Origin: Datnioides undecimradiatus
Taxonomy: Eukaryota > Chordata > Actinopteri > Lobotiformes > Datnioididae
Length of the DNA stretch: 64,000 nucleotides
Reading direction: 5' to 3'
Assembly (NCBI GenBank): GCA_008933995.1
Contig: WARS01000015.1
Location: forward strand, 806,001-870,000
Shown: positions 1 through 10,806 of the stretch, piece after piece
Layout of the letters: each line of letters begins with the position of its first letter
Position numbering within the stretch: the stretch's first letter is position 1
The notes under the pieces: generated by a model
The model's input: only the letters and a program-made list of their open reading frames with translations
What the model was told of the DNA's origin: nothing
Database searches by the model: none
Position numbers and translations under genes: made by a program

Positions 1-229
1 TGAAACAGCACTTAGACCAGCGAGGAGGCGATGAAAACGATCAAACAGATTATGAATACATAAAATGTGAATATTCCAAATAATTAGGAAAAATAGAGGC
101 CGCTCTAAATGTTATGGGGTTACAGCGGAGGGAGCTGTGCTCATGACCCAAGTATTTCTAAAACTCTGGCTCCAGCCCTGAGTGTGTGCCACTCCCCCAG
201 GCATAAACAGTCCACTTACACCCTTTCAA

Positions 230-258
230 ACACACACACACGCACACACACACACACA
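230..258. repeat. (CA)n microsatellite
   Basis: A CA dinucleotide run interrupted by one CG step. Confidence 0.9.
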
Positions 259-380
259 TTGTTTTGCGCTCCGGTGGGAAGTCGAAGTTGTGTCTGAAGA
301 AACGTTATTTTAGTGGGGAATTATCTTGGGTGTTATATAAGCCTTTAGTATCATTTTCCTCTCTCCCCTTTGAACTGCCG

Positions 381-600
381 CTACAGAGATGTTAAATGAA
401 AGCTTTTGGTGCATGGAGTAATTTCCATAAAGGTTACATTTACAAAAACAAGACTTGCAGAAAGGCTCAATTTACAGAGAGGTAAACAGCCTTTAAAGGG
501 CAGTTATCCAAATCATTAATTCCAGGCAATCAAACGGCTTAATTACCAGAAATTCATCAGATGGGCTTAAAGGTCAAAAAGTGATGCGCTTGCCGCTTCC
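381..600. promoter_or_regulatory. candidate conserved non-coding block
   Basis: This is unique, AT-rich sequence free of simple repeats, with clustered homeodomain-type cores (ATTAATT near 513-520, CTTAATTAC near 538-547) and TTTACA/AAACA forkhead-like words. Its texture resembles vertebrate conserved non-coding elements, but conservation was not measured. Confidence 0.25.
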
Positions 601-1295
601 TCCTTCTTCCATTCCATGTGGTCTTGTTCGGCTAAATTGCCTCGCCTGGGGTCTCACTCTTCGCCTTCTGATTAGGAAACTGTGGCCTTGATGTTCACGC
701 TTTTTAATTGCAACCCAACCCGACATCCTGTACGCTTGTCTTCACGTCAACCCCCCGTCACACTCCCCCGTCTCCCCACACAATCTCCCCTCGTGGAACA
801 ACCCCATGTGCGGTTGATGCTATCTGGGTTCAAATCAAATCTAAGCCCCAAAGTTAGACTCGTAAAGCCATCTCCATTAGCATTTAGTGCTTTTTTTCCC
901 TGCTCCCTCTGAGGCATGTACAGTTATACTCTGGCCACTGTGTCTCATTGTGGCTAGTGGGGGGAAAGATGAGAGCAATGTGACCCATATCTGGCTTTGA
1001 GTTATACACAGTTGCTTTCAAGTCGCCGCACTTGGCTTTTAACACGTAATATGATACAGTATATTATGAGTGATATGGAAATCCTTATGCTAAATAATGC
1101 ATCAGTTTGACTACCACCGCACAGCTCTTCATTTCTTAATCGGGATGTCTCATGAGTTTCTGTATTATTGTTGGTCCCTGGTGAAATCTCACTGACCTGA
1201 TTTGAGTCTGACCAGCCACAGATGCTGTTTAATCTCTTGTAAAAGTCTTTTTTATTGCATTATGTTTGTATTGAAAACGTGCATTGGTCATTTAG

Positions 1296-1375
1296 GTATC
1301 TTGAAAAAGAGTAAGGAAGATTCACAAATGACAACAGATGGCAAGAAATCCACAGCAGAGGCTCACACACAGGAG
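1296..1375 (+). CDS. kiaa0825: kiaa0825 exon a (first visible)
   Basis: The exon is 80 nt. Its first two bases complete a glycine codon begun in an upstream exon; it then reads ILKKSKEDSQMTTDG...HTQE and ends at a codon boundary before GTGAG. The GILKKS start matches the human GILKKSNREIVTMEE segment, which fixes the frame. The acceptor is tcatttag with only a modest pyrimidine tract. The segment is hydrophilic and lysine/glutamate-rich, most likely a linker between the N-terminal helical region and the LEFDW block in the next exon. A 210-nt intron follows. The similarity is short, so the call rests largely on phase and position. Confidence 0.8.
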
Positions 1376-1585
1376 GTGAGGTTCTTTTATGTCTTCCTTT
1401 GTAAGACCCTGCAAGGAAGTCTCTATTCTATTACATCTATTCAATGTCATTCAGGCTTATAATCTTTTTCTATAATTACAAAGAGGCACGACAGTTTGCC
1501 TTTGCAGCTGTGAAGTACAACAGATGAAATACTCCCTGCAGCCTTTAGACATAAATTCACTGTTGGCTCATCTCTTCTTTTTCAG

Positions 1586-1843
1586 TCGCAGGTTTTGGAG
1601 TTTGACTGGAGGTCAGCATTTAGGGGGCTGGTGCCTCACATGGCACACTGCGTTAAAGTGGTGCTGGACGATGCTTGTGCCAAGAGTCTACAGCAAGAAG
1701 AGGCCTTATATTCCTCAGGAGACACCTCCATCACCCTGAGCCGCGTTGCTGGAGACGCCGGCGTCGCCGTGAGCAGCACACCTCTCCGAGAAGATTCCTT
1801 CTACACCTGCTCGGAGAGAGAGACTCCCAAGATGATCGCAAAG
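1586..1843 (+). CDS. kiaa0825: kiaa0825 exon b
   Basis: The exon has 86 codons and is phase 0 at both ends. It reads (SQ)VLEFDWRSAFRGLVPHMAH at the start and ends ETPKMIAK before GTATTC. This matches human LLEFGWRNAFKELSLPMAH and PKKIAK. The middle, about residues 30-75, is a Ser/Thr- and acid-rich linker where fish and human clearly differ. The acceptor is ambiguous: ttttcag at 1583-1585 has the better pyrimidine tract, but a second CAG at 1589-1591 would remove two codons (SQ) without changing frame. The 5,003-nt intron that follows is the largest between identified exons. Confidence 0.93.
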
Positions 1844-2467
1844 GTATTCCCAGATTACGGCTAGCATGGACTGATATTTGCTTCTATCTTTGTGTTACCA
1901 TCATCATCTCATGAGGCCTTCACAGTGAGGAACCTGCAGAACTGGACGATCCTGGTAGTCGTACAGAAATATGGAGAGAGGGAGAGCGATGTCATGTCTG
2001 CCCAGTTTAGTTTTACCCCTGGAGGTACAACCTGTAATCCTAATCCTAACAAAATTAAAGACTTGCTTCTAAAATAATAAACACAACACTGGAACATGCT
2101 GTCACTTCCAGATTGACTGACTAAACTAGACAGGAACTCAGTTGATAAACAGTCAAAATGCAGAAACTCTTGAATGTAATTTCTATGGCAACAGTCTCTC
2201 CCGGACAGAAAGCCGCATATTTCTTTTTAGCTTATTAACCTACGAATTAGCAACCCCGTCAGATGCAAACGCAGACGTCCACACAGCCAACTGCTTTCAA
2301 CGGTTCAACAGCATTTCTTCATTTTCATTTCTGCCTTTCTCATTTAAGGTACATTTTAATGATTTTAACGATCTAAAGTTAGCACTTTCAGTCAGCTAAC
2401 GGTAAACCAAAGCTTTGAAGCTTTGTCAAGTTATGCTCACATGCACATTAATAACATGATTTTGACC

Positions 2468-2514
2468 GGTAATTAGAGTAACTTTGATTAATCGGTTTAA
2501 AGGGGTAATTAGAG
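2468..2514. promoter_or_regulatory. paired homeodomain-type motif (GGTAATTAGAG x2)
   Basis: An exact 11-bp direct repeat, GGTAATTAGAG, occurs at 2468-2478 and 2504-2514, 36 bp apart start to start. A TTTGATTAATC core lies between the copies. TAATTA and TGATTAAT are classic homeodomain binding cores. The region is unique sequence, not microsatellite. Enhancer function is inferred only. Confidence 0.35.
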
Positions 2515-3315
2515 GACTATGTCATTCATATTCTTTTCATCATGGTATGGAGCGGTGCTTACTTAATTAAGATGCCTCCTCCACCTTTGTTTCACAGCAT
2601 TAAATTTCATGGCTCCAACCTCACATTTCTCTCACGTTGTTGTCGCTGAATTACCTTGTGACTTTCCGCAGCTATTGAACTAAAATTGTGCTTTAAGCAA
2701 TTCTTTTTCCCAGTGCCCACAGGTAGTCGAGAGAAGCCCAAAGACGCTTTGTTAAAGAAAGACACACCGCTCTGTAAATGGCCACTAGCACAGCTGGAAG
2801 CGCGCGGGGTCTGTAGCCCCGGGGAGCATTTATAAATGATGCAACATAAAAGTGACAGACAGGCGTGCGTCACCAAACGTGTGTCACAGAATCCAGTGAA
2901 AACCGTGATGGTGAGATCGTTTCATCACTTCCGTGCAGTAAAAAAATTGGAGGCATAGACAAAAAACAAATAAAACATATTATTATTTGTGGCACAGACA
3001 TTACTTTGCTTCATTAGGAAGGTTTTATTTTTAAATACGGCGCAAAGAGATGCCTGTTGACGAGGAAAGGTCGAGTCATAGTGTGTTTTGTCTTTATTTA
3101 CTGTCTCTCTTTGAGATTAAAAGTTCCAAAAGAAGTTTCAAAGAGAAATGAACAATCAGCATCAATGTTGGAAATCCCCCGTTGGTCTGTCCCTAATATA
3201 GAGATCTATGTGTGTGTCACTGTGACACTCAGAGTTTCCGTTCAGCATTTGTTTGTATCAGCCTGTATAATACAGTTTGTCACATTATACTTCATCTGAC
3301 AACTCTTAGTCTCTG

Positions 3316-3335
3316 TCACACACACACACACACAC
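3316..3335. repeat. (CA)n microsatellite
   Basis: A pure CA run. Confidence 0.9.
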
Positions 3336-6300
3336 CTAGCCCCACACCCTGAGCTTAACTATTACAACTAAACATGCTCAAAAAGCAGTGCAGTCCCCAC
3401 AGTGATATTTAGAAACACATACACATGCACAGAGATCTAATGCATTAGTTGCGTGAACCCTTCCTATAAGACTCCAGCCTGTCACTCCTCAGCCTGCGCG
3501 TGAGCGTGTTTTATCACCCACGCCTTTGTCCCTGTCCTGTTGATTCTCCTTTATTACTGCCTGACTGAACAATGCGGGTCTACACACATCACCCAGGCCG
3601 AGAGAGATTAATGGTTTTTGTAGCCCCAGTGGAAAGCACCTTCCATAATAGAGAGCCCAGATGATTTGGGCCTGACACAGTTGACACCCTGGATCAGAAA
3701 GGGCCTTGGGAAGAGTCATCAGAATTACTTGAGGGGGAGGACTCTAAGGACAAAAGAAGACACAGGGGGAAACCGACAGCCAGTGCAGGTGATATTACGA
3801 GGGGGAGATTGTGTGCAAAGGTGTTTAACAGGGGGAAGTGTTGGATATACTGATGGTGGAGCGCTGTATCACAAAGGCAGAGGGGCTAACACAGAGAGCG
3901 GGATAAAGGAGGGATAGTGTGAGAGAAAGGATGAGAAGAGGGGGCCTGGGAAATGGCAGGGTGAGGTGAAGTAGGCGCCGGAGATTGACTTTTCTCAGGA
4001 GGAAGACCAGTGTGTGTTGTGAGACCAGGCTTAGCGTCAAACTCTACAAAGGTTCCCCAGTGTCGGAGGCTGGACTGCCATATACTTACTTTCATTCAGA
4101 GTCCCACTGTGCTGTCTCCTCTGTTCATTTCCTCACTTATTTCACCACCGCTGAACAACTTTTCCTCCTGAAACTCCTCCTGAAACTTTTTTCTCTGACT
4201 CACATTCCTCCATCTTCCTCTAACTCTTCCGCTGCCCACTGCTCTCCTCCACTCTGCACACTGTACAGACTCTTATCATTACCGCCTCACCTCTCTTCTC
4301 TCCCCCTCCTCCTCATCTTCAACCCCCCCCAGCCCTTTTACACTGACAGTATTTGTGGCTCTCATTGCTAACGAGAGTCAGAATTTGTCTGTGCTCAGGA
4401 CCTGTACAACATATTTATGTGTAGGTCAACGCTTCAAATATGAGAGCCTTTCAACCCAAAGGTTATACATGCATGCATTTGCATTCAAAAACACCGAGCC
4501 AGACAGATATCCAAGACGAGGCCGTTAGATATTATATATATATTTCCCCCCCCCCGTCCTTTTTTGACATATGCCCTAGTGTTTGAGCAGAGAGCAAATT
4601 ACTATACAAGACATAAGCATGAAATATGGCCGGTTCAAAGGCATTATGATGGATCAATATTTCACACATTTATATTCATATGTTCATACCTCAATCCGCA
4701 CTTTTTTTTCATTTGAACCCACTTCACTGTCTGTATTACCATACATATGCAGGCTGCGATGATACTGTTCATCCATCAGAGTACTTTAGATAGTGTACTT
4801 TTTTTCTTTTTTTTTTTTATTGGCAGTCAGTTGCGTGCTGAATGCCAAATACCCTCCGCTCAACAGCTGGAAGTCGCCCGCCTGTCAGAACCTGGGATTA
4901 AGCCTTCCTTGTTTGGGTGGGCCCTTCTAACCTAGATGCTAGCTCTCTGTAATAGCAACAGAAGTGCCTTTTCTGTATTCAGACTTCACTGAAGCCCTCA
5001 CCTGCGTGCTCGGTCCTCCGCTTGTCTGTCTATTCCGAATTCTGCGCACACGCAAACAGGCCTCCCTAGCACTTAAAAACTTTATACAATCTCTTTCACC
5101 TCGCTGCAATAGTCCTGGTGGGAATCCGGGCTTTGATCTTAGCTAGTTAGGGTTTCGGTCTGACTCGAGCGCGGACGCATGCGTGCGGTTGTTTTCGTGT
5201 GAGGATGACTGCCTGTGTACGAGATGCTTCTCCAGGGCCTCTCCATCGCCCCGGTAATGCTGAGTGCTACGTCTGCTTTCTCCGTCTCTCACGGCTAAAG
5301 CTCCTAATGACTACACGCAGTCAGATATTGACTTAATTGTCCAAACGGCCATTGTTCCCAGGCCTTTCAACCCCATTGGAAGCTTTTGAGGAGAAAATTG
5401 TGTAAAGAGATTGCGAGATTGTCAATTGTGTACACACACTGGAGCCCTGAACTGACAGAATGTCGAACTTCCCAGTCAGCCTCTACAGTGAGTCAAGTAA
5501 TAGAGTGTGTGACTCTATAAGCAACTAATACAAGCTATGATTGATTGAGTAAACGGGCGCAGAGTTTTCTGAGTTATGGCAATCTTATTTTCTTGCTTGG
5601 TAGCTCCAGGGAATGTGGGAAATGTGCTTTGTTTTAAGGCTTTTTAAGAATCTGCCGGACTCATAACTCACATCTATAGGTGTATAAATTTGAAAGTGAA
5701 CTCATACACATATGGGACTCCTTGGCACCTGCCTGATCATCTTTCACATATCTCAATGTGATGTCAATAGGAAGCACATGAGGCGGTAGAGGCACTGGTG
5801 TCAAGGTGTTCTCCACAGTAATGGCTGCATGGTGCTTTTTAGAGTGCCTGCAGAGTATGTAGTAAACTATTTCTCTACAGTATTATGCATGCCCTGCATT
5901 TATTTTGTGCATGAATTGGCAACCAGCAACGCACCATCCTAACGCACCTTAACGTTTCCCGTCATTAACTGCCAACAAGTTCAAACTACAGCTAGTCCGG
6001 TGCCGTGTTTGTGAAATTGTTCCACTAGGATCTGTACAGCATTGTGCTGATGACACAATGCTATCATTATATTCATTAAAAAATTATATATATAATTTCG
6101 GTTGGAAGTAAATAACAGCAGATAACCAGGCTGCTTATCTGTGTCACAGCAAGCACACACTCAACTATTTTAAAGCCCCTTCATCAGCTAGTCTCCCAGC
6201 CCCTGGAGAGGGAAAGGTGTAGGCACCCCTGTCCCTACAGGCCTTTCTCCAGGACAAATGTGGATAAATGAGATAAGTCTTGCTTGTTGCTGTGGCAGTT

Positions 6301-6846
6301 TATAGAATAAGCTGTGAGTCTTTTACATTGCTGAAACAGCTTTCTCTCCCTCCCCACCTCCCCCCCTCACCTTTGCCCGACCTTTTTCTTTTTCCTTTCC
6401 TCTCAGCACGTCTGACTCCGCCACCCCTTGCTGCTGTATGAACTGTAGCATTTGTGTTTGAATGTGGTGAACGTGATGCATGCTGTTATGAGATTAGACA
6501 AGCGCTGATGTCTCCTCAGAAGCAAAGGTTTTATTTGACCTGATACCAATTATGCATGTTCAGCAGCGGAATTTATGTAGAGGGCATGTCTTTAGACATC
6601 TGTATTCTCCATTTGCACTGATGTTTGCTTTTCAGCTTGCACTGTGTTAGAGAAAAATGCATGTGTAATACTCACATGCTCAGTCTTGAATCCTTGTCAT
6701 TCTGATGACTCCTTGCAAATGTTCCATTATTTATATCTAATGAGGTCTCTTTCTGATGTTTTTTTCTGTTTTTCCTCTTACTGACAGATTTTCCCTCTGT
6801 TACTGAGATCATCTTGTCTTGTCTTTGCCTCCTCTCTTCCCCTCAG

Positions 6847-7124
6847 TTCTGTGGAGCAATCGTGACTGAGCTGGATGCTTTACTACCCTTGGCAGCAGCC
6901 TGCAGGGACAGCTCTCTCCTGGAGGTGCGATCAAGCTACGTGGAGGCGTGCGGCAGGGCGGCGTTTGCCATGCAGGGCCGTTTGCAGCAGAGGGCCCTGG
7001 AGGTACCGTCCTCTGCACCCCTGAAGAACCTGCATGGTCTGCTGGCCACTTGCATTTATGTGCACCAACGACTGGAACACTACCATGGCAGACTGAAAGA
7101 TTCAAACACTACTGCAGCTAAAGC
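6847..7124 (+). CDS. kiaa0825: kiaa0825 exon c
   Basis: The exon is 278 nt, phase 0 in and phase 2 out (last two bases GC before GTAAGG). It begins FCGAIVTELDALLPLAAACRD and contains VEACGRAAF, VPSSAPLKNLHGLLATC and YVHQRLEHYHGRL. Human reads FCSDIMEELDTLLPLALACRD ... KEVPSKAPLKNLHTYLSTAVYV, a strong and colinear match. The acceptor is cctctcttcccctcag. The translation looks like three or four amphipathic helices. The carried-over GC is completed by the first base of exon d to give alanine, and this chained phase supports both splice sites. Confidence 0.95.
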
Positions 7125-8481
7125 GTAAGGAGAGGGCGTGTGTATGTGTGTTGAAGGGTATAATAGCTGGCTGTATCTTGGTCTGTAAATCCACTGATCC
7201 ATCATCCATCTATTTCAGCAATCAGTTTTGGACAAAAGACTGAAATAGTTTATTTGTATATTGCAGCTGTGTTCTTTAATCCCAGTCCTAGTGCACGTAT
7301 AACAACAATTTCAATAGTGATGAAAAACCCACAGATGGTGGCTGCGAAAGGCATCGGGCTACGTCAAAATGATCAAACGAGCGGCAAACTTCAGTGGCTA
7401 CCAGATTTTAATGTTTAGTGAGTTCAGAGAATGTAAGTTTGACTGGGAGCATGTCAGCGCCCATCGCAGATATACGGGTGAAATCTAAGCCCTCCTCACA
7501 GCTGCCACGTCTTTGTACCCTGCGCCCGTGCGCACCCTCGCGTTACCCATAGTTCCACTTTACAGAGCTCACTTAGTCATTTCAAAACAGCTGTTAATAT
7601 CTCAACAGCCTGCTCAACAGATAACTGAACTGCATTTTGAATAATTATACCTTAGACTGAATCGATCGATCACAACTTATTCCAGCTACCTTGTATTTAC
7701 CGTTAAACAAGACACATTTTAGATGCCCCAATCATAACAGAGGTATTTATTAGGTAAAGATGAGGGAAGGATGACTCGATCAAAGAGGTGGTTACCGCTT
7801 CCTACTTCCTTACAATACAGGCGGACTATTAAATTTAAAAGACATTTCACGATTTTAAAGAAATTGTACATTTGAGATTAACAGGAGTGGACCAGAAAGT
7901 CCAAAAAAAAGAGAAAAGGAGTAGAAAGTGACTGACAGGAGGTAATGACACCCATATTGTGTCTACATCTGGTGAGTTTTTATGCCCCGTAATACCCCCT
8001 TAACCTCTGCTCCCCACAGATCCCCTCCAAAGGCATCGCCGGTGCCCTTAGCACTCCCGTTGTCCCACCTCTGGCCCTGTGCACCCCTCCACCTGCACTT
8101 GCACCGTGCCCCCTCCAGTCATAAAGCACTTTACGCTCTCCACACCACCCAGTCCCCCTGGTTTTAAGCCTCCTGCGCCCCCGTTAAACTCTTGCCTCTC
8201 TCTGGAAAGTATCAAGGCAGGCAGATTTAAAGGATATGAAATGTCACACTGAACTTTTAGAATAAATCATCAGTTCTTTCATCTAATCATTGCATCTCAT
8301 GTTTGTTTGATAGCTCCCTGAATATACAGTAGTTAATTATGCATCTGGATTACAGGACTGCGCCGTGCTGGACTCTTGATCCCAGCAGTCCGTCTCTTTT
8401 TTCTTAATATACCATGTGTATAATAGATTTTGGGTTTTCTCTTATTATCTTTGAAGGTTTGTTTTCTTCTTCTGTGCACAG
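7125..8481 (+). other. kiaa0825 intron (1.4 kb)
   Basis: The only notable stretch is a proline-rich open frame at about 8020-8124 that follows a ccccacag acceptor-like site and ends in TAA. It has no donor in frame and no counterpart in human KIAA0825, so it is not called as an exon. Confidence 0.7.
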
Positions 8482-8632
8482 GCCCCTGACCTTGCTGCCT
8501 ATCCAGAAGTACCAAGAGACAGTGGAGGCCCTGAGACACCAGCTGACCAGCTACTGCGTCCAGGTTTGTGCCACCTGCATCCTTCAAGACGCCGAGAGTC
8601 ACCACTGGGCTGACCCCAAACCCTTCTACGAG
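8482..8632 (+). CDS. kiaa0825: kiaa0825 exon d
   Basis: The exon is 151 nt. Its first base completes alanine from exon c; it then reads PLTLLPIQKYQETVEALRHQ, continues through LTSYCVQVCATCILQDAESHHW, and ends PKPFYE before GTAAAG. The cysteine-containing VCATCILQDAESHHW block is nearly identical to human VCATSILQDAESHHW and is among the most conserved parts of the protein. The acceptor is tcttctgtgcacag. The exon leads straight into GERCSFS of exon e, so the core block spans this junction. The residues suggest a structural core rather than a known catalytic motif. Confidence 0.96.
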
Positions 8633-10615
8633 GTAAAGTGTCCTCACGTTTCCCCTTCAATCTATCCGGACCAATTGATTGTCTTCTTCAATGTCTTTGA
8701 GTTTAGGTTTCCATCACTGAGGATATATCAATGGAGCCTATTTGAGTATGACTTCATTCATATTTATTTACCCCCAAATCAAAAAGACTGTAATACATAA
8801 AACATCTCCGGTGTTGTCTGGTGTTGATTTCATTCCCTTCGCTGTAAGAAGTGGAAATTCTAATGCCACGTGTCTTAGCAGGCTCTTTTTTTTTCCTGTA
8901 GATTTTTGAGGAACTCTAGGAATTATACTCTGGAGCTTTCCCCGTTCTTCTTTTCATTCCCACAATACACCTTTACCTCCCACTCTCCCTCTTCTAACCG
9001 AGCCTTCTACTCTGAGCTCCCTGAGAACATCTGTGGCTTCCATGCTGCCCCGGGGGCTCCAGGGATTCAGCTGTCTGAAGTCTGCAGTCTACACTGGGAC
9101 TGTCTGGAAACAGCATAGGGCCCCTGAAACTCCCCTGCCTTTATGCCCTTAAACCAATCTAAACCTCCCCTCTCTTTCTTACTTTGCTCTGCTTTTGCCT
9201 TTCCCCCCCCCCTCTTTGTTCCTCCCTCCTTCCCCGGGTCACTGGTGTCAGACAGACCTGCTGTGTGCAGGTGTGTGCTTTTGTTCGAGCATGCCCGCGT
9301 GCATCTGTACAGATGAATGCACGTGCGGGTGTGGTGCGGCAGCGTCTCCGGATGCGCGTTTCATTTGGCGTGCGTGTATGTATCTATAGTCGTATGCATT
9401 AGATTTCCATCTCCTAGATCAGCCCCATGTATTGGCTTTTTCACAGCTCAGTGCAGCTCCAACAGGACCCTCCTCCAGCTTCTTTCTTTCTTTCTTTTGT
9501 TGTTTTTATTATTTTAGTATGATATTGACATTTGAATAGTTGGCAGAAAAATATTTAATGTGCTAAAATAACAGCATATGAGGTCAGTTAAGTAAATCAA
9601 AGGAAGTTTAGAGTGTGAGCTTGGCCGTTATGAGATTCCAAGTTTATTCCGTCCTCAGTTCCCTAACCTAGATTCAGGCCTCTCATTCCTAATGGGAATT
9701 TGTTAATAATTGACCTGGCTGGTTGAATAAAGTTTGACTTGAATGAACGGAAATAACAGTCCAACCACACATGTAGCTGTTGCTGCTCTTGGTTTGGATC
9801 CAGCGTCTGTGTCTGCGTTCGCTCTGGAGAGTCCACGGGCGAAGGATGGCTGCCTAATCCCGGACGTAGAGCTCGGTCACGCTCTCCATCCACCGCAGAT
9901 CCCTAAATGAGGGGCTCCAGGGAAGAGAGGAAGGGTAGAAGTGAAATACTGCGTAGATGAGGTGAAGTGGGAAGAGAATGAGAAGAGACTGAGGGGCACG
10001 ATGAGCTGAAGACAGAAAGAAGTTGGGGAGTTTTGGATGTGTCACTGTCTCTGTCACGCAAATATACACAAACACCATCCACCGTGGCAGGTGCTTGTTA
10101 GTTGTTGAGGTAGAAGAGGGAGGTTTAATTAATGAATCCTTCTATCTACTCTTCAACAAAGCTGCAAGATGCCAGGATAATAGTCTCTTTTTCCTCTATG
10201 TCTCTCTCTCTTCTCACTCTCGCTGGTCTTTACTCACTCTACTCTGAAGAGTTCTCGATTTCCTCCCGTCTCTCTGTCTGTCTCTGTATGTGTGTGCAAG
10301 CGTGCGCCTGTTGTGATGTGTTCTCCAGTTCAGGACTTTAAAGCAGTCTAAAATCCCAGTGGGGGGAAGAAACCCAGGTGCAGAGTGCAGGTGGCGTGAC
10401 CACTGAGACATCCTGGTGTTGACAGAGCTGCCTCTGTCTCTTTTCTTCTCCTTCATGTTTCCTCTCTCCTCTCACTCTCTCCTTTCCTCCCTCTATTTTT
10501 ATCTCCTCCTCTTGATTTTCTCTGTTTTTGCTTCACTGTCAATATCCATATCACAATATGTCTTCATCTGCAACCCCTCACCCCACCCTCCCATTTCCCC
10601 CTCTTTCTACCACAG
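8633..10615 (+). other. kiaa0825 intron (2.0 kb)
   Basis: Largely pyrimidine-rich sequence (8880-9240 and 10190-10610) with TG-rich patches around 9260-9400. No exon, RNA gene or transposon is recognised. Open frames here are low-complexity. Confidence 0.7.
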
Positions 10616-10806
10616 GGCGAGCGCTGTTCCTTCTCAGTGCAGATGTGGTTCTACTTCCTGTGTGGGCTCCGTAGCGACCTGTGGGCGGTCCTTCCGGCAG
10701 ACTTGGCCAAGGAGTTACTTGGCCAGGTGCTGTCAGAGACTTTACAGCTGCTGGTGCGGAGATACGCCAGGGCCCGTCCTTCTTACAAGAGACACCTGCA
10801 AATCAG
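10616..10806 (+). CDS. kiaa0825: kiaa0825 exon e
   Basis: The exon is 191 nt, phase 0 in and phase 2 out (AG before GTACTC). It begins GERCSFSVQMWFYFLCGLRS, then DLWAVLPADLAKELLGQVL, and ends RRYARARPSYKRHLQI plus a split arginine. Human reads [35 protein letters not shown] ... SRYARAHPSRKR. The QMW and DLWxxLPxxLA motifs are the clearest signature of the DUF4495-type region. The acceptor has a very long pyrimidine tract (tttccccctctttctaccacag). The basic tail YARARPSYKRH could contact nucleic acid or acidic partners, which is speculation from charge alone. Confidence 0.97.

Larger units (their letters stand above)
1..1295 (+). other. intron upstream of first visible kiaa0825 exon
   Basis: No exon of the preceding human-equivalent segment (the part ending ...LKTTRDTS before GILKKS) can be found here, so that exon lies upstream of the window. 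The stretch holds a short CA repeat near 230-258, a unique AT-rich block around 381-600 with TTAATT cores, and otherwise nothing recognisable. Confidence 0.7.
1844..6846 (+). other. kiaa0825 intron (5.0 kb)
   Basis: No coding sequence is supported. It contains a paired GGTAATTAGAG motif at 2468-2514, a CA repeat at 3316-3335, a pyrimidine-rich stretch at about 4100-4360, and C- and T-homopolymer runs near 4546 and 4798. A short open frame at about 4837-4935 behind a TTGGCAG acceptor-like site has no human counterpart. Confidence 0.7.

Noticed and set aside
4837-4935. Possible small exon after TTGGCAG in intron 2
   Set aside because: No donor in frame and no match to the protein; exons b and c join cleanly in phase 0.
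8020-8124. Proline-rich open stretch after a ccccacag acceptor-like site in the intron between exons c and d
   Set aside because: It ends in TAA, has no in-frame donor, and human KIAA0825 has nothing at this position. The splice from exon c to exon d is phase-perfect without it.
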